Assembly (NCBI GenBank): GCA_013289685.1 | Contig: JABCZL010000006.1 | Span: 62,001-126,000 of the forward strand | DNA length: 64,000 nt | Reading direction: 5' to 3' | Source of the DNA: Acidobacteriota bacterium | Lineage (GTDB): Bacteria; Acidobacteriota; Terriglobia; Terriglobales; Acidobacteriaceae | Shown here: positions 1 to 11,989 of the stretch, one piece after another | Layout of the letters: the number at the start of each line of letters is the position of its first letter | Position numbering within the stretch: position 1 is the stretch's first letter | Notes under the pieces: model-generated | The model's input: the letters and a program-made list of their open reading frames with translations, nothing else | Database searches by the model: none | Told to the model about the DNA's origin: nothing | Made by a program: the position numbers and the translations under genes

Positions 1-170
1 GGCATTTAGTTTGGCCCATTAGTATAACGATGGCAAGTCCGGCAGTGTGGCTTCGAGTCTTCTGCGGCTTCACTTCGGTCTCGGGGAGTTTGCCAAACTG
101 ACCGGGTCGAATTCGAATAGCCCTCGATCCGCAAACAAACGGGTAACAACCGGCTTCAGCGAGGAACACT

Positions 171-2192
171 GTGGCAGTTTTTCCATTCCGAAGCAGTATG
201 GCAAGACATGTGGGGGCTGCGGTCGTGGCTGCCGCTTCTGCGCTCTGTTTCACCGCAATCAGCGTCGCGCAGCTTGCCCCAACTGCGAAGATCGTCATAG
301 ATGCCGCAAAGGTCGAAGGAGAAATCAGCCCCACCCTTTACGGTCAGTTTGACGAGTTTATGTTTGAGGGAGTCAAGGGTGGTTTGAGCGCCGAGCTTCT
401 TCGTGACCGCAGCTTCGACGAAGCGCCCAACGCGATTGGACTCCCACGCTACTGGGAGCGCGATCCGGACGATCGCAACGACGATTCAAGTCTGCACTTT
501 CATTGGGATGACCAAGTCTTCTACCCACCGACCCGGCCAACAACAACCGATGTCCCTGATCATTCGTTGCGCATTGATCTGGCGCATGACTCTGGGCAGC
601 GCCATGGAATTCGGCAGAGTGGAATTTCCATCCGCAAAGGAAGTAGTTATAACGGTTACGTTTGGGCCAGAACAGCTGATTTCGACGGATCGCTCACGGT
701 CGCCCTGGAAGCGGACCGCACTGACGGGGAACGCTATGCGTCGGCCGAGATCCCCGGCGTTGCAGGGCCCTGGCGGAAATATGACTTTGGCCTGACTTCA
801 ACCGCGGACGATCCGCTGGCAAAGTTGGTGGTGTTGTTTCATGGAAAGGGACGATTCTGGATCGATCAGATCTCTCTGATCCCCGGCGACGCCGTGCATG
901 CGGTTCGAGCCGATGTCTTCGAGAAACTCAGAGAAGTCCGGCCATCCTTTATTCGCTGGCCCGGCGGCAACGTCGCGCAGGACTACCACTGGCTGTGGGG
1001 TGTCGGTCCGAAAGATGAGCGTCCCGCATGGGTGAACCTTTCCTGGGGAAACGAACTGGAGCCGGGAGATTTCGGCACGGACGAATTCATTCAACTCTGC
1101 CGCGACCTCGGGACCGAGCCTTCTTTTACCGTGAACGTCGAAGGCCGCGGAGCAACCGCTCAGGAAGCCGCAGCGTGGGTGGAATACGCCAATGGGCCCG
1201 CTACGTCGAAGTATGGAGCACTCCGCGCCGAAAACGGGCACCCAGCCCCCTATCGGGTGAAGTATTGGGAGGTAGGCAACGAAATCTGGGGGAACTGGGT
1301 ACGGGGGCACTCCGACGCTGCAACCTACGCACGAAATCTGGAACGCTACGCTGAGGTATTGCGCGCGGTAGACCCGTCCATCCGGCTCATTGGCGTTGGT
1401 GACAACGACATGAATTGGAATCGCATGGTCCTCAAGACCTCCGGTTCCAAGATCGATTATCTGGCCATTCATCACTATTACGGGCAAAGAGAAATGCAAG
1501 GAGATGCGAGAAACCTGCTGGCCCACCCCATTCATTACGAGCGCTTCTACAAGGAAGTAGCGCAAGCGATTGCTGAATTGGTTCCGGGCCATACCATCCA
1601 GCTGGCCATCAACGAGTGGAACACCTCTCTGCCTCTGCCTGCTCAACACTCGATGCTGTCGGCACTCTACGCGGCGCGCTTGATGAACGTGTTTGAGCGA
1701 AGCAGCAATGTCGGCATGAGCGCGGCTTCGGATATGGTGAACGGCTGGCCCGGCGGGCTGATCCAGGCGAGTCGTCACGGAGTATTCGTTACTCCGACCT
1801 ATCTTGCGAACCAGTTGTATGCGTCTCATCTGGGACGGCAACGCCTGAGCGCGCAAGTGCAGAGTCCCACGTTTGACAGCCCTCTTGAGGGACGTTCTAT
1901 CCCGTATCTCGACGTCGTCGTGAGCCGCAGTTCCAATGGCAGGCAGATTTTCGTCAAGGCGGTGAACACAGATCTGTCGCACGCTTTGCGCACTACGATC
2001 GAAATAACGGGAGCAACGACTCACCCGCAAGCGCGCATGGATACGCTTACGGCTGCTTCCCTCGACGCGGCCAACAATTTCTCCACCCCGGACGCAGTAG
2101 CGATCCGCGGCAAGGACGTTCCCGCAGGTTCAAGCTTTACCGTGGAACTGCCGGAGCATTCCATCTCCGTAATCACGTTGGACGTGGAGTAG
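171..2192 (+). CDS. Secreted GH51-type alpha-L-arabinofuranosidase with N-terminal CBM-like domain
   Basis: Predicted exo-enzyme removing terminal L-arabinofuranose from arabinan or arabinoxylan outside the cytoplasm. Residues 1-34 read as a signal peptide ending near SVAQ. A beta-rich stretch (about 80-235), like a carbohydrate-binding module of the CBM4/9 type, precedes the (beta/alpha)8 barrel. YWEVGNEIWG holds the probable acid/base Glu371 and LAINEWNTS the probable nucleophile Glu482; a C-terminal beta-sandwich ends the 673-residue protein. The GTG at 171 has GAGGA five bases upstream. An in-frame ATG at 198 keeps the signal peptide but lacks a Shine-Dalgarno. It is convergent with the SCO-like gene. 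The family call is firm; substrate (arabinan versus arabinoxylan) is inferred from the neighbours. Confidence 0.9.
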   Translation: MAVFPFRSSMARHVGAAVVAAASALCFTAISVAQLAPTAKIVIDAAKVEGEISPTLYGQFDEFMFEGVKGGLSAELLRDRSFDEAPNAIGLPRYWERDPDDRNDDSSLHFHWDDQVFYPPTRPTTTDVPDHSLRIDLAHDSGQRHGIRQSGISIRKGSSYNGYVWARTADFDGSLTVALEADRTDGERYASAEIPGVAGPWRKYDFGLTSTADDPLAKLVVLFHGKGRFWIDQISLIPGDAVHAVRADVFEKLREVRPSFIRWPGGNVAQDYHWLWGVGPKDERPAWVNLSWGNELEPGDFGTDEFIQLCRDLGTEPSFTVNVEGRGATAQEAAAWVEYANGPATSKYGALRAENGHPAPYRVKYWEVGNEIWGNWVRGHSDAATYARNLERYAEVLRAVDPSIRLIGVGDNDMNWNRMVLKTSGSKIDYLAIHHYYGQREMQGDARNLLAHPIHYERFYKEVAQAIAELVPGHTIQLAINEWNTSLPLPAQHSMLSALYAARLMNVFERSSNVGMSAASDMVNGWPGGLIQASRHGVFVTPTYLANQLYASHLGRQRLSAQVQSPTFDSPLEGRSIPYLDVVVSRSSNGRQIFVKAVNTDLSHALRTTIEITGATTHPQARMDTLTAASLDAANNFSTPDAVAIRGKDVPAGSSFTVELPEHSISVITLDVE

Positions 2193-2196
2193 CACA

Positions 2197-2212
2197 CCGT
2201 GCGTTCGCACGG
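2197..2212. terminator. Hairpin between convergent genes, possible bidirectional terminator
   Basis: CCGTGC-GTTC-GCACGG is a perfect 6-bp stem with a tetraloop lying in the 22 bases between the stop codons of the GH51 gene and the SCO-like gene. No T-run follows on either strand, so it is at best a weak intrinsic terminator or a 3' end stabiliser. Confidence 0.4.
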
Positions 2213-2214
2213 CC

Positions 2215-3113
2215 CTATTCCTGCCGGTCTGCCACCGTCTGTATCAAATCGCCCAGTTGCTGCGCCGTAAATGTGTTGCCTTCGAGGTTGGCAATCAGGT
2301 GTCCGCTGCGACTGATCACGACGGTATGAAACGAATGCACAAAGAGAGCCTCATCGGGGTAAAACGCCATATCGAACCTGCGGCAGAGCAGCTGAATGTC
2401 GGACTGTGTTCCAGTGAGAAAGCGCCAATTGTGGGGATCCGCCTTCCAGGTACGGGCGTAATTCTTGAGAGCGTCGGGCTGATCGTGAACGGGGTCGATG
2501 ACGACAGTGAGCAGGATGAAATCCCGCCCCATGTGGTTGCCGAAACGCCTTTGCAGAACGCCGAAATTATTCGACAGTCGAAGGCAATAATCAGGCAGCG
2601 GGCACCGAGTGTAAATGAACGTCAGAGCCACGACTTTGCCTGTGAACTGCGAGAGAGATACCACCTGATGATTCTGGTCGACGAGCTGAAAGTCAGGGAC
2701 CGCCGCGCCCACACTAAGAACCTCAGCCGACGGCGGCTTTGCGCTGGTTTCATTTTCCAGCAGTTTGAGGCGCCGGGCTTCGGTTGGATCCAGTTCAAGA
2801 CTCTCGAAGGGGACGACGCGGACGCCTTCGGCAAAGGACGAGCCTTTTTCGACCACCAGCGTGAACTCCACCGTAACCCCCGGCTGAACTCCGTCCGGTA
2901 ATTTTGAATCTCGCACGGGAAACGACATCACCATTGCATCCATGTACCCGACGATCTCTTTGCAAGAGACGGTGATTGTGTGCTTCGAGAGGTCAGACGC
3001 CAGCAGCAATCCCGTGACGCTATACTTCTGCGACGACGATGCAAGAGCGGCACTGGCGACAAGCCCAAGTGCACATAGCGCAGCTAGGCCACCGTGCCAC
3101 ACCCTCCGACGCA

Positions 3114-3117
<4 letters not shown>
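2215..3117 (-). CDS. SCO1/SenC-like redox protein with CusF-like copper domain
   Basis: A 300-residue exported protein. A signal peptide (about 1-24) is followed by a CusF-like segment with Met-rich GYMDAMVMSFPV (copper-site type), then a thioredoxin fold of the SCO1/SenC/PrrC kind. The redox/metal cysteines sit in TRCPLPDYC, spaced CX5C rather than the usual CX3C, and the partner His is in FVHSFHTVV. SCO proteins deliver copper to cytochrome oxidase or act as thiol reductases; which applies here cannot be told. Its ATG lies in ATGATG overlapping the upstream gene's TGA (ATGA overlap), with AGAGG nine bases upstream, so the two are probably translationally coupled. A longer reading frame to 3312 runs inside the upstream gene and is not the start. 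Confidence 0.85.
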
Positions 3118-5735
<2,618 letters not shown>

Positions 5736-5856
5736 GGCGCTTCCCTGAGTGTACCCGAGGTCCCCTCGCTCACAGCCCGGGTGAGAGGGACCTGCAAAAT
5801 GCGGCTTGGGTTCCAACTGCATCGCGGCTGGCCGAAAAAACAATAGCATCAGAATC

Positions 5857-5870
5857 AGCAAGCGTTTACT
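5857..5870. promoter_or_regulatory. LacI-family-type operator in the divergent CRTAC1/GH51 promoter
   Basis: AGCAAGCGTTTACT differs by one base from the site upstream of the TonB receptor (13160-13173, reverse strand) and by one base from that upstream of the GH43 gene (22249-22262). It fits the WGWAARCGYTWNCW pattern of LacI/CcpA-type operators except at position 3. A TATTAT -10-like hexamer starts 11 bases downstream (5881-5886) toward the GH51 gene, so a bound repressor would cover the -35 region. Confidence 0.6.
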
Positions 5871-5916
5871 ATGACGACCATATTATCTCGCCGTCTTCAG
5901 AAAAAGTGAGGTCCAC

Positions 5917-7602
5917 ATGCAACGCCGACAATTTCTCTGCGCAGGCTTGGCAGGGGCGGGAGTGGTCCTCGCCTCCAAAGTGCCGTTCCCCCTGGCCTGG
6001 GCACAATCCGGCGGCTCCGATTCGCGCATTGAAATCCTGGCTAACGAACCCCTGGGAACCATTTCCCCCAACCTCTACGGGCATTTCGCCGAGAATCTGA
6101 GCGGGGTCATCTATGACGGGATATGGGTGGGCCCAAAGTCCAAAGTGCCCAACGTGGATGGAATCCGCAAAGAACTGATCGACGAGATGAGGAAGATCAA
6201 GGCTCCCGTGGTGCGCTTTCCCGGCGGCTGTTTTGCCGACAGTTACGATTGGCGCGACGGAGTTGGTCCGGCGGACCGGCGTCCGCGTCGAACTAATTTC
6301 TGGGCGCCAGGTGAAGCTCCCGAAGCGCCCGCCAGCCACCGCTACGATCCCAACGAATTTGGCACCGACGAGTTCGTACATTTCTGCAAGCTCATCGGCA
6401 GTGAGCCTTATCTCGCCGCGAACCTCCGAAGTCTGCCGGCCGAAGAACTCGACCGCTGGGTTGAGTACTGCAACTCTCCTGCCGGCAGCACGACGCTGGC
6501 TGATATGCGCGCGGCGGCAGGATTCAAAGAACCCTTCAACGTCCGTTTCTGGGGCGTAGGCAATGAATCGTGGGGATGTGGAGGAAACTTCACAGCGCAG
6601 GAATACGCCGTGGAGTTTCGGCGATTCACCACCTGGGTCCCGCGCTTTCAGCCGCGATCTGCGCCCGACAGTCGGGAGGAACTATCGTTCATTGCGTCCG
6701 GCCCGAACGTGGATGATTGGTCATGGACGCGCGGCTTCTTCGAGGAGATTTCCCGCAAAGGTCGCTTCCAATTGCGCAGCGTCTATGGCTGGGCGCTCCA
6801 CCACTACGCTTGGAATCTCAGCCGCGGCCGCACGCGCGACTGGGTGCAAGGCAAAGGCGATGCGCTCAAGTTTGACGCGGTGGATTGGTACGAACTACTG
6901 CGCGAAGGCGACCGCATGGAGGGGCTCATCAATGGCCACTGGCAGGTCATGGGAGAGGACGACCCGGAACACTGGGTCAAGTTGGTTGTCGATGAATGGG
7001 GTCCCTGGTACAAGCCCGGCAGCGAGGCCACTCCCGGCGATCAACTGGAACAGTTGCCAAGCTTACGCGATGCGGTTTTCAGTGGGATGACCCTCGACAT
7101 ATTCAATCGCCACCCCGAAAAGATCGCAATGGCAAATTGCGCTCAGTTGATCAATTGCCTGAATAGTCTTTATCTCGCCCACGAGGATCGGTTCGTGGTC
7201 ACGCCTGTTGGGCACGTGTTCGCCATGTACGCCGCCCACCAGGGCGGACAGGCGCTGCGTACCATCTTCTCCGCCCCAGCGATCGACTACGACCGGGATG
7301 GAAAGGCATCGTCGCTTTGGGGATTGAAAGGGTCGGCGTCGGTCCGCGACAAGGATCTGACATTGACGGTCGTCAATCCTCATGTAAGCGAAGCATGCGA
7401 CGCCGAGGTCGTGGTGCGCAGCGCAAAAATTCGAACGGCAGAGGCCACGATCCTGACCCATACCGACATCCACGCTCACAACACGTTCGCGGACAAAAAC
7501 GCAGTCGTGCCGCGTACACAGAGCGCAGAGGTCCGGGGAGGCACGATCAACTTCCGCTTTCCGCCGGCCTCGGTCACCAAGCTTGCCCTACAGTTGGCGT
7601 AA
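5917..7602 (+). CDS. Tat-exported GH51 alpha-L-arabinofuranosidase
   Basis: A 561-residue GH51 enzyme with a twin-arginine signal (QRRQFLCAGLAGAG, cleavage near 30). It hydrolyses terminal non-reducing alpha-L-arabinofuranosides. GVGNESWGCGG contains the probable acid/base Glu217, and VVDEWGPWY the probable nucleophile Glu360. FPGGCFADSYDWRDGVGP is the typical GH51 strand-3 block. The protein has the compact family length without the extra CBM of the gene at 171, so the two are diverged paralogues. The start has GTGAGG six bases upstream. It opens a same-strand series with GH43 and GH5 genes, read from the operator at 5857. Confidence 0.95.
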   Translation: MQRRQFLCAGLAGAGVVLASKVPFPLAWAQSGGSDSRIEILANEPLGTISPNLYGHFAENLSGVIYDGIWVGPKSKVPNVDGIRKELIDEMRKIKAPVVRFPGGCFADSYDWRDGVGPADRRPRRTNFWAPGEAPEAPASHRYDPNEFGTDEFVHFCKLIGSEPYLAANLRSLPAEELDRWVEYCNSPAGSTTLADMRAAAGFKEPFNVRFWGVGNESWGCGGNFTAQEYAVEFRRFTTWVPRFQPRSAPDSREELSFIASGPNVDDWSWTRGFFEEISRKGRFQLRSVYGWALHHYAWNLSRGRTRDWVQGKGDALKFDAVDWYELLREGDRMEGLINGHWQVMGEDDPEHWVKLVVDEWGPWYKPGSEATPGDQLEQLPSLRDAVFSGMTLDIFNRHPEKIAMANCAQLINCLNSLYLAHEDRFVVTPVGHVFAMYAAHQGGQALRTIFSAPAIDYDRDGKASSLWGLKGSASVRDKDLTLTVVNPHVSEACDAEVVVRSAKIRTAEATILTHTDIHAHNTFADKNAVVPRTQSAEVRGGTINFRFPPASVTKLALQLA

Positions 7603-7641
7603 CGAAGACACCCGGAACGTGGAGCTTCTGTGGAGCTTCTA

Positions 7642-8682
7642 ATGAGACGCAATTCGTCTGTTGTCGTCGTGGTTCTCGCCTTGGTGATGGTTGTGGCGTC
7701 CTGCAGCGGGGGCCGTGGCGGCAGTTCCAATCCGAAGATCCCGACCGTATTCAGCAACTACCATCTCAGCGGCGCGATTTCGCCCGTGCGTGATCCCAGC
7801 GTGATCCGCTTCAACAATACGTACTACGCGTTCAGCACAGACACCGGCGCCCCCGTCAGCGGGTCTCTTCCAATTCTGTGCTCCCAGGACCGCGTGGCCT
7901 GGGCCTGCTGTGGCTCCGTTTTCGGTCAGATTCCGCAGTGGGTCGTGAAATCGGTTCCGGGAGTGCTCGGACTGTGGGCGCCAGACATTTCTTACTTCAA
8001 TGGCCTTTATCATGTGTACTACGCTGGCTCGACGTTTGGATCCAATACATCCGTGATCGGCTTGGCCACTAATACCACGCTCGATCAAACTGACCCGAAC
8101 TATCAATGGATCGATCAGGGCGAGATATTGGGGTCGAACTCGACCGATGACTTCAACGCGATCGATCCCAACATTCTGGTGGATTCCGGCAGTGTTTGGC
8201 TGACCTTTGGGAGTTACTGGACCGGCATTAAGCAGCGGCAGATCGATCCCGTCACGGGCGGGTTGTTAAGCTCAAATCCAACCGTGTACTCGCTGGCGTA
8301 CCGCCCGAACGCTCAATACGATCCGATCGAGGGTTCAAGCCTGGTACATAAAGACAGCTATTACTATCTATTTGTGTCCTTCGATGATTGTTGCAACCCG
8401 AACCCCTATCAGGACACATATCGCATCATGGTAGGGCGAGGCACCAGTCCTAACGGCCCGTTCGTCGATATGAATGGGGCGGACCTGATGCAAGGCGGAG
8501 CCGCACAGCTTCTGGCCGGTGATGATGTCACCTGGAGCGGGCCGGGAGGACAAACCGCCTACGTGGACGCTGTAAACGGAGACATCGTAGTATTCCATGC
8601 GATACATTTGCCGGATGGCACGCCGTATTTGTTCTGTAACTCTCTGACATGGACAAACGGCTGGCCGCAGATTCAGCCGTAG
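7642..8682 (+). CDS. GH43 endo-/exo-arabinanase, lipoprotein
   Basis: A 346-residue five-bladed beta-propeller of the GH43 arabinanase type acting on alpha-1,5-arabinan. The signal ends in VVASCSGG, a lipobox-like sequence that predicts a lipid-anchored protein. Catalytic acids are visible: the base Asp in VRDPSVIRF, the pKa-modulating Asp in FNAIDPNILVD and the acid Glu in PIEGSSLVHK. WAPDISYFNGLYHVYYAG is a hallmark of arabinan 1,5-arabinosidases. The ATG at 7642 with GGAGC upstream is preferred over the GTG at 7630. The gene lies 39 bases after the GH51 stop, so it is probably cotranscribed. It is a paralogue of the gene at 21114. Confidence 0.92.
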   Translation: MRRNSSVVVVVLALVMVVASCSGGRGGSSNPKIPTVFSNYHLSGAISPVRDPSVIRFNNTYYAFSTDTGAPVSGSLPILCSQDRVAWACCGSVFGQIPQWVVKSVPGVLGLWAPDISYFNGLYHVYYAGSTFGSNTSVIGLATNTTLDQTDPNYQWIDQGEILGSNSTDDFNAIDPNILVDSGSVWLTFGSYWTGIKQRQIDPVTGGLLSSNPTVYSLAYRPNAQYDPIEGSSLVHKDSYYYLFVSFDDCCNPNPYQDTYRIMVGRGTSPNGPFVDMNGADLMQGGAAQLLAGDDVTWSGPGGQTAYVDAVNGDIVVFHAIHLPDGTPYLFCNSLTWTNGWPQIQP

Positions 8683-8752
8683 GCTTTTTCCGCGTGTCGG
8701 ACTGCGAGCAGCTCGTAGCCGCACTTGTTTTGAGGTCTCTACCGAGAAGCGT

Positions 8753-9883
8753 ATGCCCAAGCGATTGATTGCGATTCTGAACTTGGTGGGATTTGTTGTG
8801 GTTGTTTCCCTTTTCTGCGCCGCGTCCGACACACGATGGACGGCGGAGCGAGCAAACAACTGGTATTCTCACCATCCCTGGCTTATCGGAAGCAATTTCA
8901 TTCCCAGCACTGCGATCAATCAATTGGAGATGTGGCAAGCGGATTCCTTCGACCTGCCTACGATCGATCGCGAACTCGGCTGGGCCGAATCTCTGGGCAT
9001 GAATACCATGCGCGTCTTCCTGCATAACCTGCTGTGGCAGCAGGATTCTGCAGGTTTTCTCAAGCGCATGGACCAGTTCCTTGCGGTGGCCGACAAGCAT
9101 CACATTCGAATTATGTTCGTGCTACTGGATTCCGTGTGGGACCCCAACCCCCACCTCGGCAAGCAACGCGAGTCACGTCCGCATGTTCACAACTCAGGAT
9201 GGGTTCAAGCGCCGGGAGCGGACTTGCTGAAAAATGAATCGCGATGGAACCGGGAACTGATGCCCTACGTCGTGGGAGTGATTGCCCACTTTCGCAACGA
9301 TAAGCGTGTTCTGATCTGGGACCTGATGAATGAACCGGACAATGACAGCCCTCAATACAGCAGCCAGGAACTCGCCAATAAAGCGGGAGCGGCTCTGCGA
9401 CTATTACGGCAGGAGTGGAAGTGGGCTCGCAGCGCTCATCCTTCCCAGCCCCTCACCAGCGGAGTGTGGAAGGGAGATTGGTCCGAAGCGCACATCAGCG
9501 AGATGGCACGGTTTCAACTTGAGAACTCGGACGTGATCACATTTCATTGCTACGATCCTCCCGACGCCATGAAAAAGCGGATCGCGCCGTTGAGACGCTT
9601 CCAGAGACCTCTGATTTGCACCGAATATATGGCCCGTCCCCTGGGAAGCACGTTTGCCGCAATCCTCCCGATCCTCAAGCAGGAGAAAGTCGGAGCGTAC
9701 AACTGGGGATTCGTCAGCGGTAAAACGCAGACCATCTATCCGTGGGATTCGTGGGAGAAAACCTACAGCAGCGAGCCGCCTCTGTGGTTTCATGATATTT
9801 TCCACACCGATGGCACTCCGTACGATCCCCGGGAAACCGAGTTCATCCGGCAGATGACACGAACCGAGCAGGGCAACTCGTGA
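8753..9883 (+). CDS. Secreted GH5-like (clan GH-A) glycoside hydrolase
   Basis: A 376-residue exported (beta/alpha)8 hydrolase related to GH5-type cellulases and xylanases. The signal peptide covers about residues 1-24. WDLMNEPDN contains the probable acid/base Glu194 and LICTEYMARP the probable nucleophile Glu291; GMNTMRVFLHN matches strand 2 of clan GH-A enzymes. Similar acidobacterial proteins are often named beta-1,4-xylanase, but specificity cannot be read here. It may cleave the backbone or attached glycan of an arabinose-decorated polymer. The gene follows GH43 by 70 bases, and its TGA overlaps a possible GTG start of the next gene. Confidence 0.8.
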   Translation: MPKRLIAILNLVGFVVVVSLFCAASDTRWTAERANNWYSHHPWLIGSNFIPSTAINQLEMWQADSFDLPTIDRELGWAESLGMNTMRVFLHNLLWQQDSAGFLKRMDQFLAVADKHHIRIMFVLLDSVWDPNPHLGKQRESRPHVHNSGWVQAPGADLLKNESRWNRELMPYVVGVIAHFRNDKRVLIWDLMNEPDNDSPQYSSQELANKAGAALRLLRQEWKWARSAHPSQPLTSGVWKGDWSEAHISEMARFQLENSDVITFHCYDPPDAMKKRIAPLRRFQRPLICTEYMARPLGSTFAAILPILKQEKVGAYNWGFVSGKTQTIYPWDSWEKTYSSEPPLWFHDIFHTDGTPYDPRETEFIRQMTRTEQGNS

Positions 9884-9948
9884 CCAGGAACGATCGCCGA
9901 CAACACCGGCAGATGTTGACTGAATCCTTCACCGCAATGGAGCCGAGA

Positions 9949-11802
9949 ATGAGTTGGGGCGTGTCGGTTGTGGGTTGTGGCTTTCTGGTGCTCGTTTTGA
10001 CAGCCTGCGCTGCGGCGCAGGAGAAACCGGAACCGGAGCACGCCACTGCACAGACTCCCGGAGTAGTCTCGACGGGCGGGGCGCACGCCGCCGTACTGGA
10101 CAACGAAAGTCGCCCTATCACGGCAGGCGGATTTGTCGACAGCGGCCCTGTCGTCTTCCAGGATGTCTCCGCACAGGCTGGATTGACGAAGTGGCGTCAC
10201 GTCATGGGTACGCCGGAAAAAACCTACATTCTTGAGACCGTCGGTTCGGGTGTGGCTTTGCTTGACTACGATAACGACGGCTGGCTCGACATTTATCTGG
10301 TGAACGGATCTACCTACGAAGCCATGTCGGGAAAAGTTTCTCCACCCCACGCGGCGCTGTTTCACAACAATCGCGACGGCACGTTTACCGACGTCGCGCA
10401 ACAGGCCGGAGTTACCAACGATCGCTGGGGTTTCGGCGTAGCCGTGGGAGACTACGACAACGACGGCTGGCCTGACCTGTACGTAACGAATTTCGGCAAG
10501 AACCGCTTGTATCACAATAATCATGACGGAACTTTCACCGACGTTGCGGAAAAGGCCGGAGTGACACTCGGCAATTGGTCTACCGGACCAACTTTCGGCG
10601 ATTACGATGGCGATGGGCGACTTGACCTCTTCGTTCCGGGCTATGTGCACTATGACATTGAACATCCGCCGGTGCCGGGCTCATCCGTCGTGGCCTTCTC
10701 CACGTGCGAATTCCGCGGACTAAAGGTGATGTGCGGGCCCCGTGGATTAAAGGGCGAACCGGACCACCTCTTCCACAACAATGGAGACGGTACTTTTAGC
10801 GACGTCAGCGAGAAGGCTGGCGTGAGCGATGCCAATGCTTACTATGGACTCACGGCTGTCTTTGCGGATCTCAACAATGACGGAAAAGTGGATCTCGCAG
10901 TGGCCAACGACTCTACTCCAAACTATCTCTACCTCAACAAGGGGAAAGGCACTTTCGAAGATTCGAGCTATGCTTCCGGCTACGCGCTGAACGAGAATGG
11001 CCGCGAAACGGCCTCGATGGGAATCGCGGTGGGCGACTATCTTAACAACGGTTGGCTCGATCTTTACAACACAGTCTTTTCCGACGACTACAAACCGCTG
11101 TACCGCAATGACGGCGACGCCAACTTCACTGATGTGAGCTACCAGGCGGAAATTGCCGAGCCGACCATCCCTTTCCTGGGATGGGGCACGGGTTTCCTCG
11201 ATTTCGACAACGATGGCTGGAAGGACCTGTTCGCAGCCAACGGGCATGTGTATCCGGCGGTGGACAAGAGCGATTGGGGAACTACCTTTGCGCAGCGACC
11301 GCTGCTTTTCCGCAACCTTCGCAATGGCAAGTTCGAGCTTGTCCCGCCGGTCAAAGGAACAGGCCTGGCTCTATTGCTGACGGCGCGTGGCGCGGCATTC
11401 GGCGACTTGTTCAACGACGGTAAGATCGATGTCGTTATCAATCAGTTGGACAACACTCCCGTCCTGCTCCGCAATGTGTATCCCGACAAGAATCACTGGG
11501 TGGAGCTCAAACTCGTCGGCGGACCCAAGAGTCCACGAGATGCGGTTGGAGCATCGGTGTATCTGACTGCCGGCGGAATTCGCCAACGCGCGGACGTAAT
11601 CAGCGGAGGCAGTTACGGCTCTTCGAACGATCCCCGCGTTCACTTTGGTCTGGGAAGCAACTCAAAAATAGAAGCCGTAGAGATTCACTGGCCCAGCGGC
11701 GCCGTCGAACATCCCAGCTTGCCCGGCGTGGATCGCATCGTTACCATACTCGAGGGAAAGGGTGTGGTAGCGGAGACCCAGTCCCCGCCGCCCAAGCCAT
11801 AG
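9949..11802 (+). CDS. CRTAC1-family lipoprotein (FG-GAP repeats, ASPIC/UnbV)
   Basis: A 617-residue surface or periplasmic protein. The signal peptide ends in VLTACAAAQ, a probable lipobox. Seven FG-GAP/VCBS units carry calcium-loop motifs (DYDNDGWLD, DYDNDGWPD, DYDGDGRLD, DLNNDGKVD, DFDNDGWKD, DLFNDGKID). The C-terminal ASPIC/UnbV domain runs from GGPKSPRDAVGASVYL to VEIHWPSGAVEHP. The family function is unproven; a glycan- or calcium-binding beta-propeller is expected from the fold. The ATG at 9949 with GGAG seven bases upstream puts the start right before the signal peptide. GTG at 9880 would overlap the GH5 stop and add 23 polar residues. Confidence 0.85.
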   Translation: MSWGVSVVGCGFLVLVLTACAAAQEKPEPEHATAQTPGVVSTGGAHAAVLDNESRPITAGGFVDSGPVVFQDVSAQAGLTKWRHVMGTPEKTYILETVGSGVALLDYDNDGWLDIYLVNGSTYEAMSGKVSPPHAALFHNNRDGTFTDVAQQAGVTNDRWGFGVAVGDYDNDGWPDLYVTNFGKNRLYHNNHDGTFTDVAEKAGVTLGNWSTGPTFGDYDGDGRLDLFVPGYVHYDIEHPPVPGSSVVAFSTCEFRGLKVMCGPRGLKGEPDHLFHNNGDGTFSDVSEKAGVSDANAYYGLTAVFADLNNDGKVDLAVANDSTPNYLYLNKGKGTFEDSSYASGYALNENGRETASMGIAVGDYLNNGWLDLYNTVFSDDYKPLYRNDGDANFTDVSYQAEIAEPTIPFLGWGTGFLDFDNDGWKDLFAANGHVYPAVDKSDWGTTFAQRPLLFRNLRNGKFELVPPVKGTGLALLLTARGAAFGDLFNDGKIDVVINQLDNTPVLLRNVYPDKNHWVELKLVGGPKSPRDAVGASVYLTAGGIRQRADVISGGSYGSSNDPRVHFGLGSNSKIEAVEIHWPSGAVEHPSLPGVDRIVTILEGKGVVAETQSPPPKP

Positions 11803-11898
11803 AGGCTCTGGCCAAGGGTTAGATTTTGGCCGAACCTATGGCGGACGGAGGGGCTCCAACAGTCCCATTGAGTAATCGTTTTCCGAATGCAGGATTTC

Positions 11899-11928
11899 TT
11901 GACAGCCCTAACGGATTCGTACTATAGT
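11899..11928 (+). promoter_or_regulatory. Sigma-70-type promoter for the TPR gene
   Basis: TTGACA at 11899-11904 and TATAGT at 11923-11928 are separated by 18 bases. Transcription would start near 11935, which rules out the GTG at 11927 as the start of the following gene and favours the ATG at 11990. Confidence 0.6.
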
Positions 11929-11989
11929 GGCCCCATTTTGGTGGGGAGTGGGGAAAATTAAGCTAGAACACACCAAATTGAGGCTATTC

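Noticed and set aside
798-2030. 410-codon frame antisense to the GH51 gene
   Set aside because: Mirror of a high-GC coding frame; no motifs, while the sense strand has both catalytic Glu motifs.
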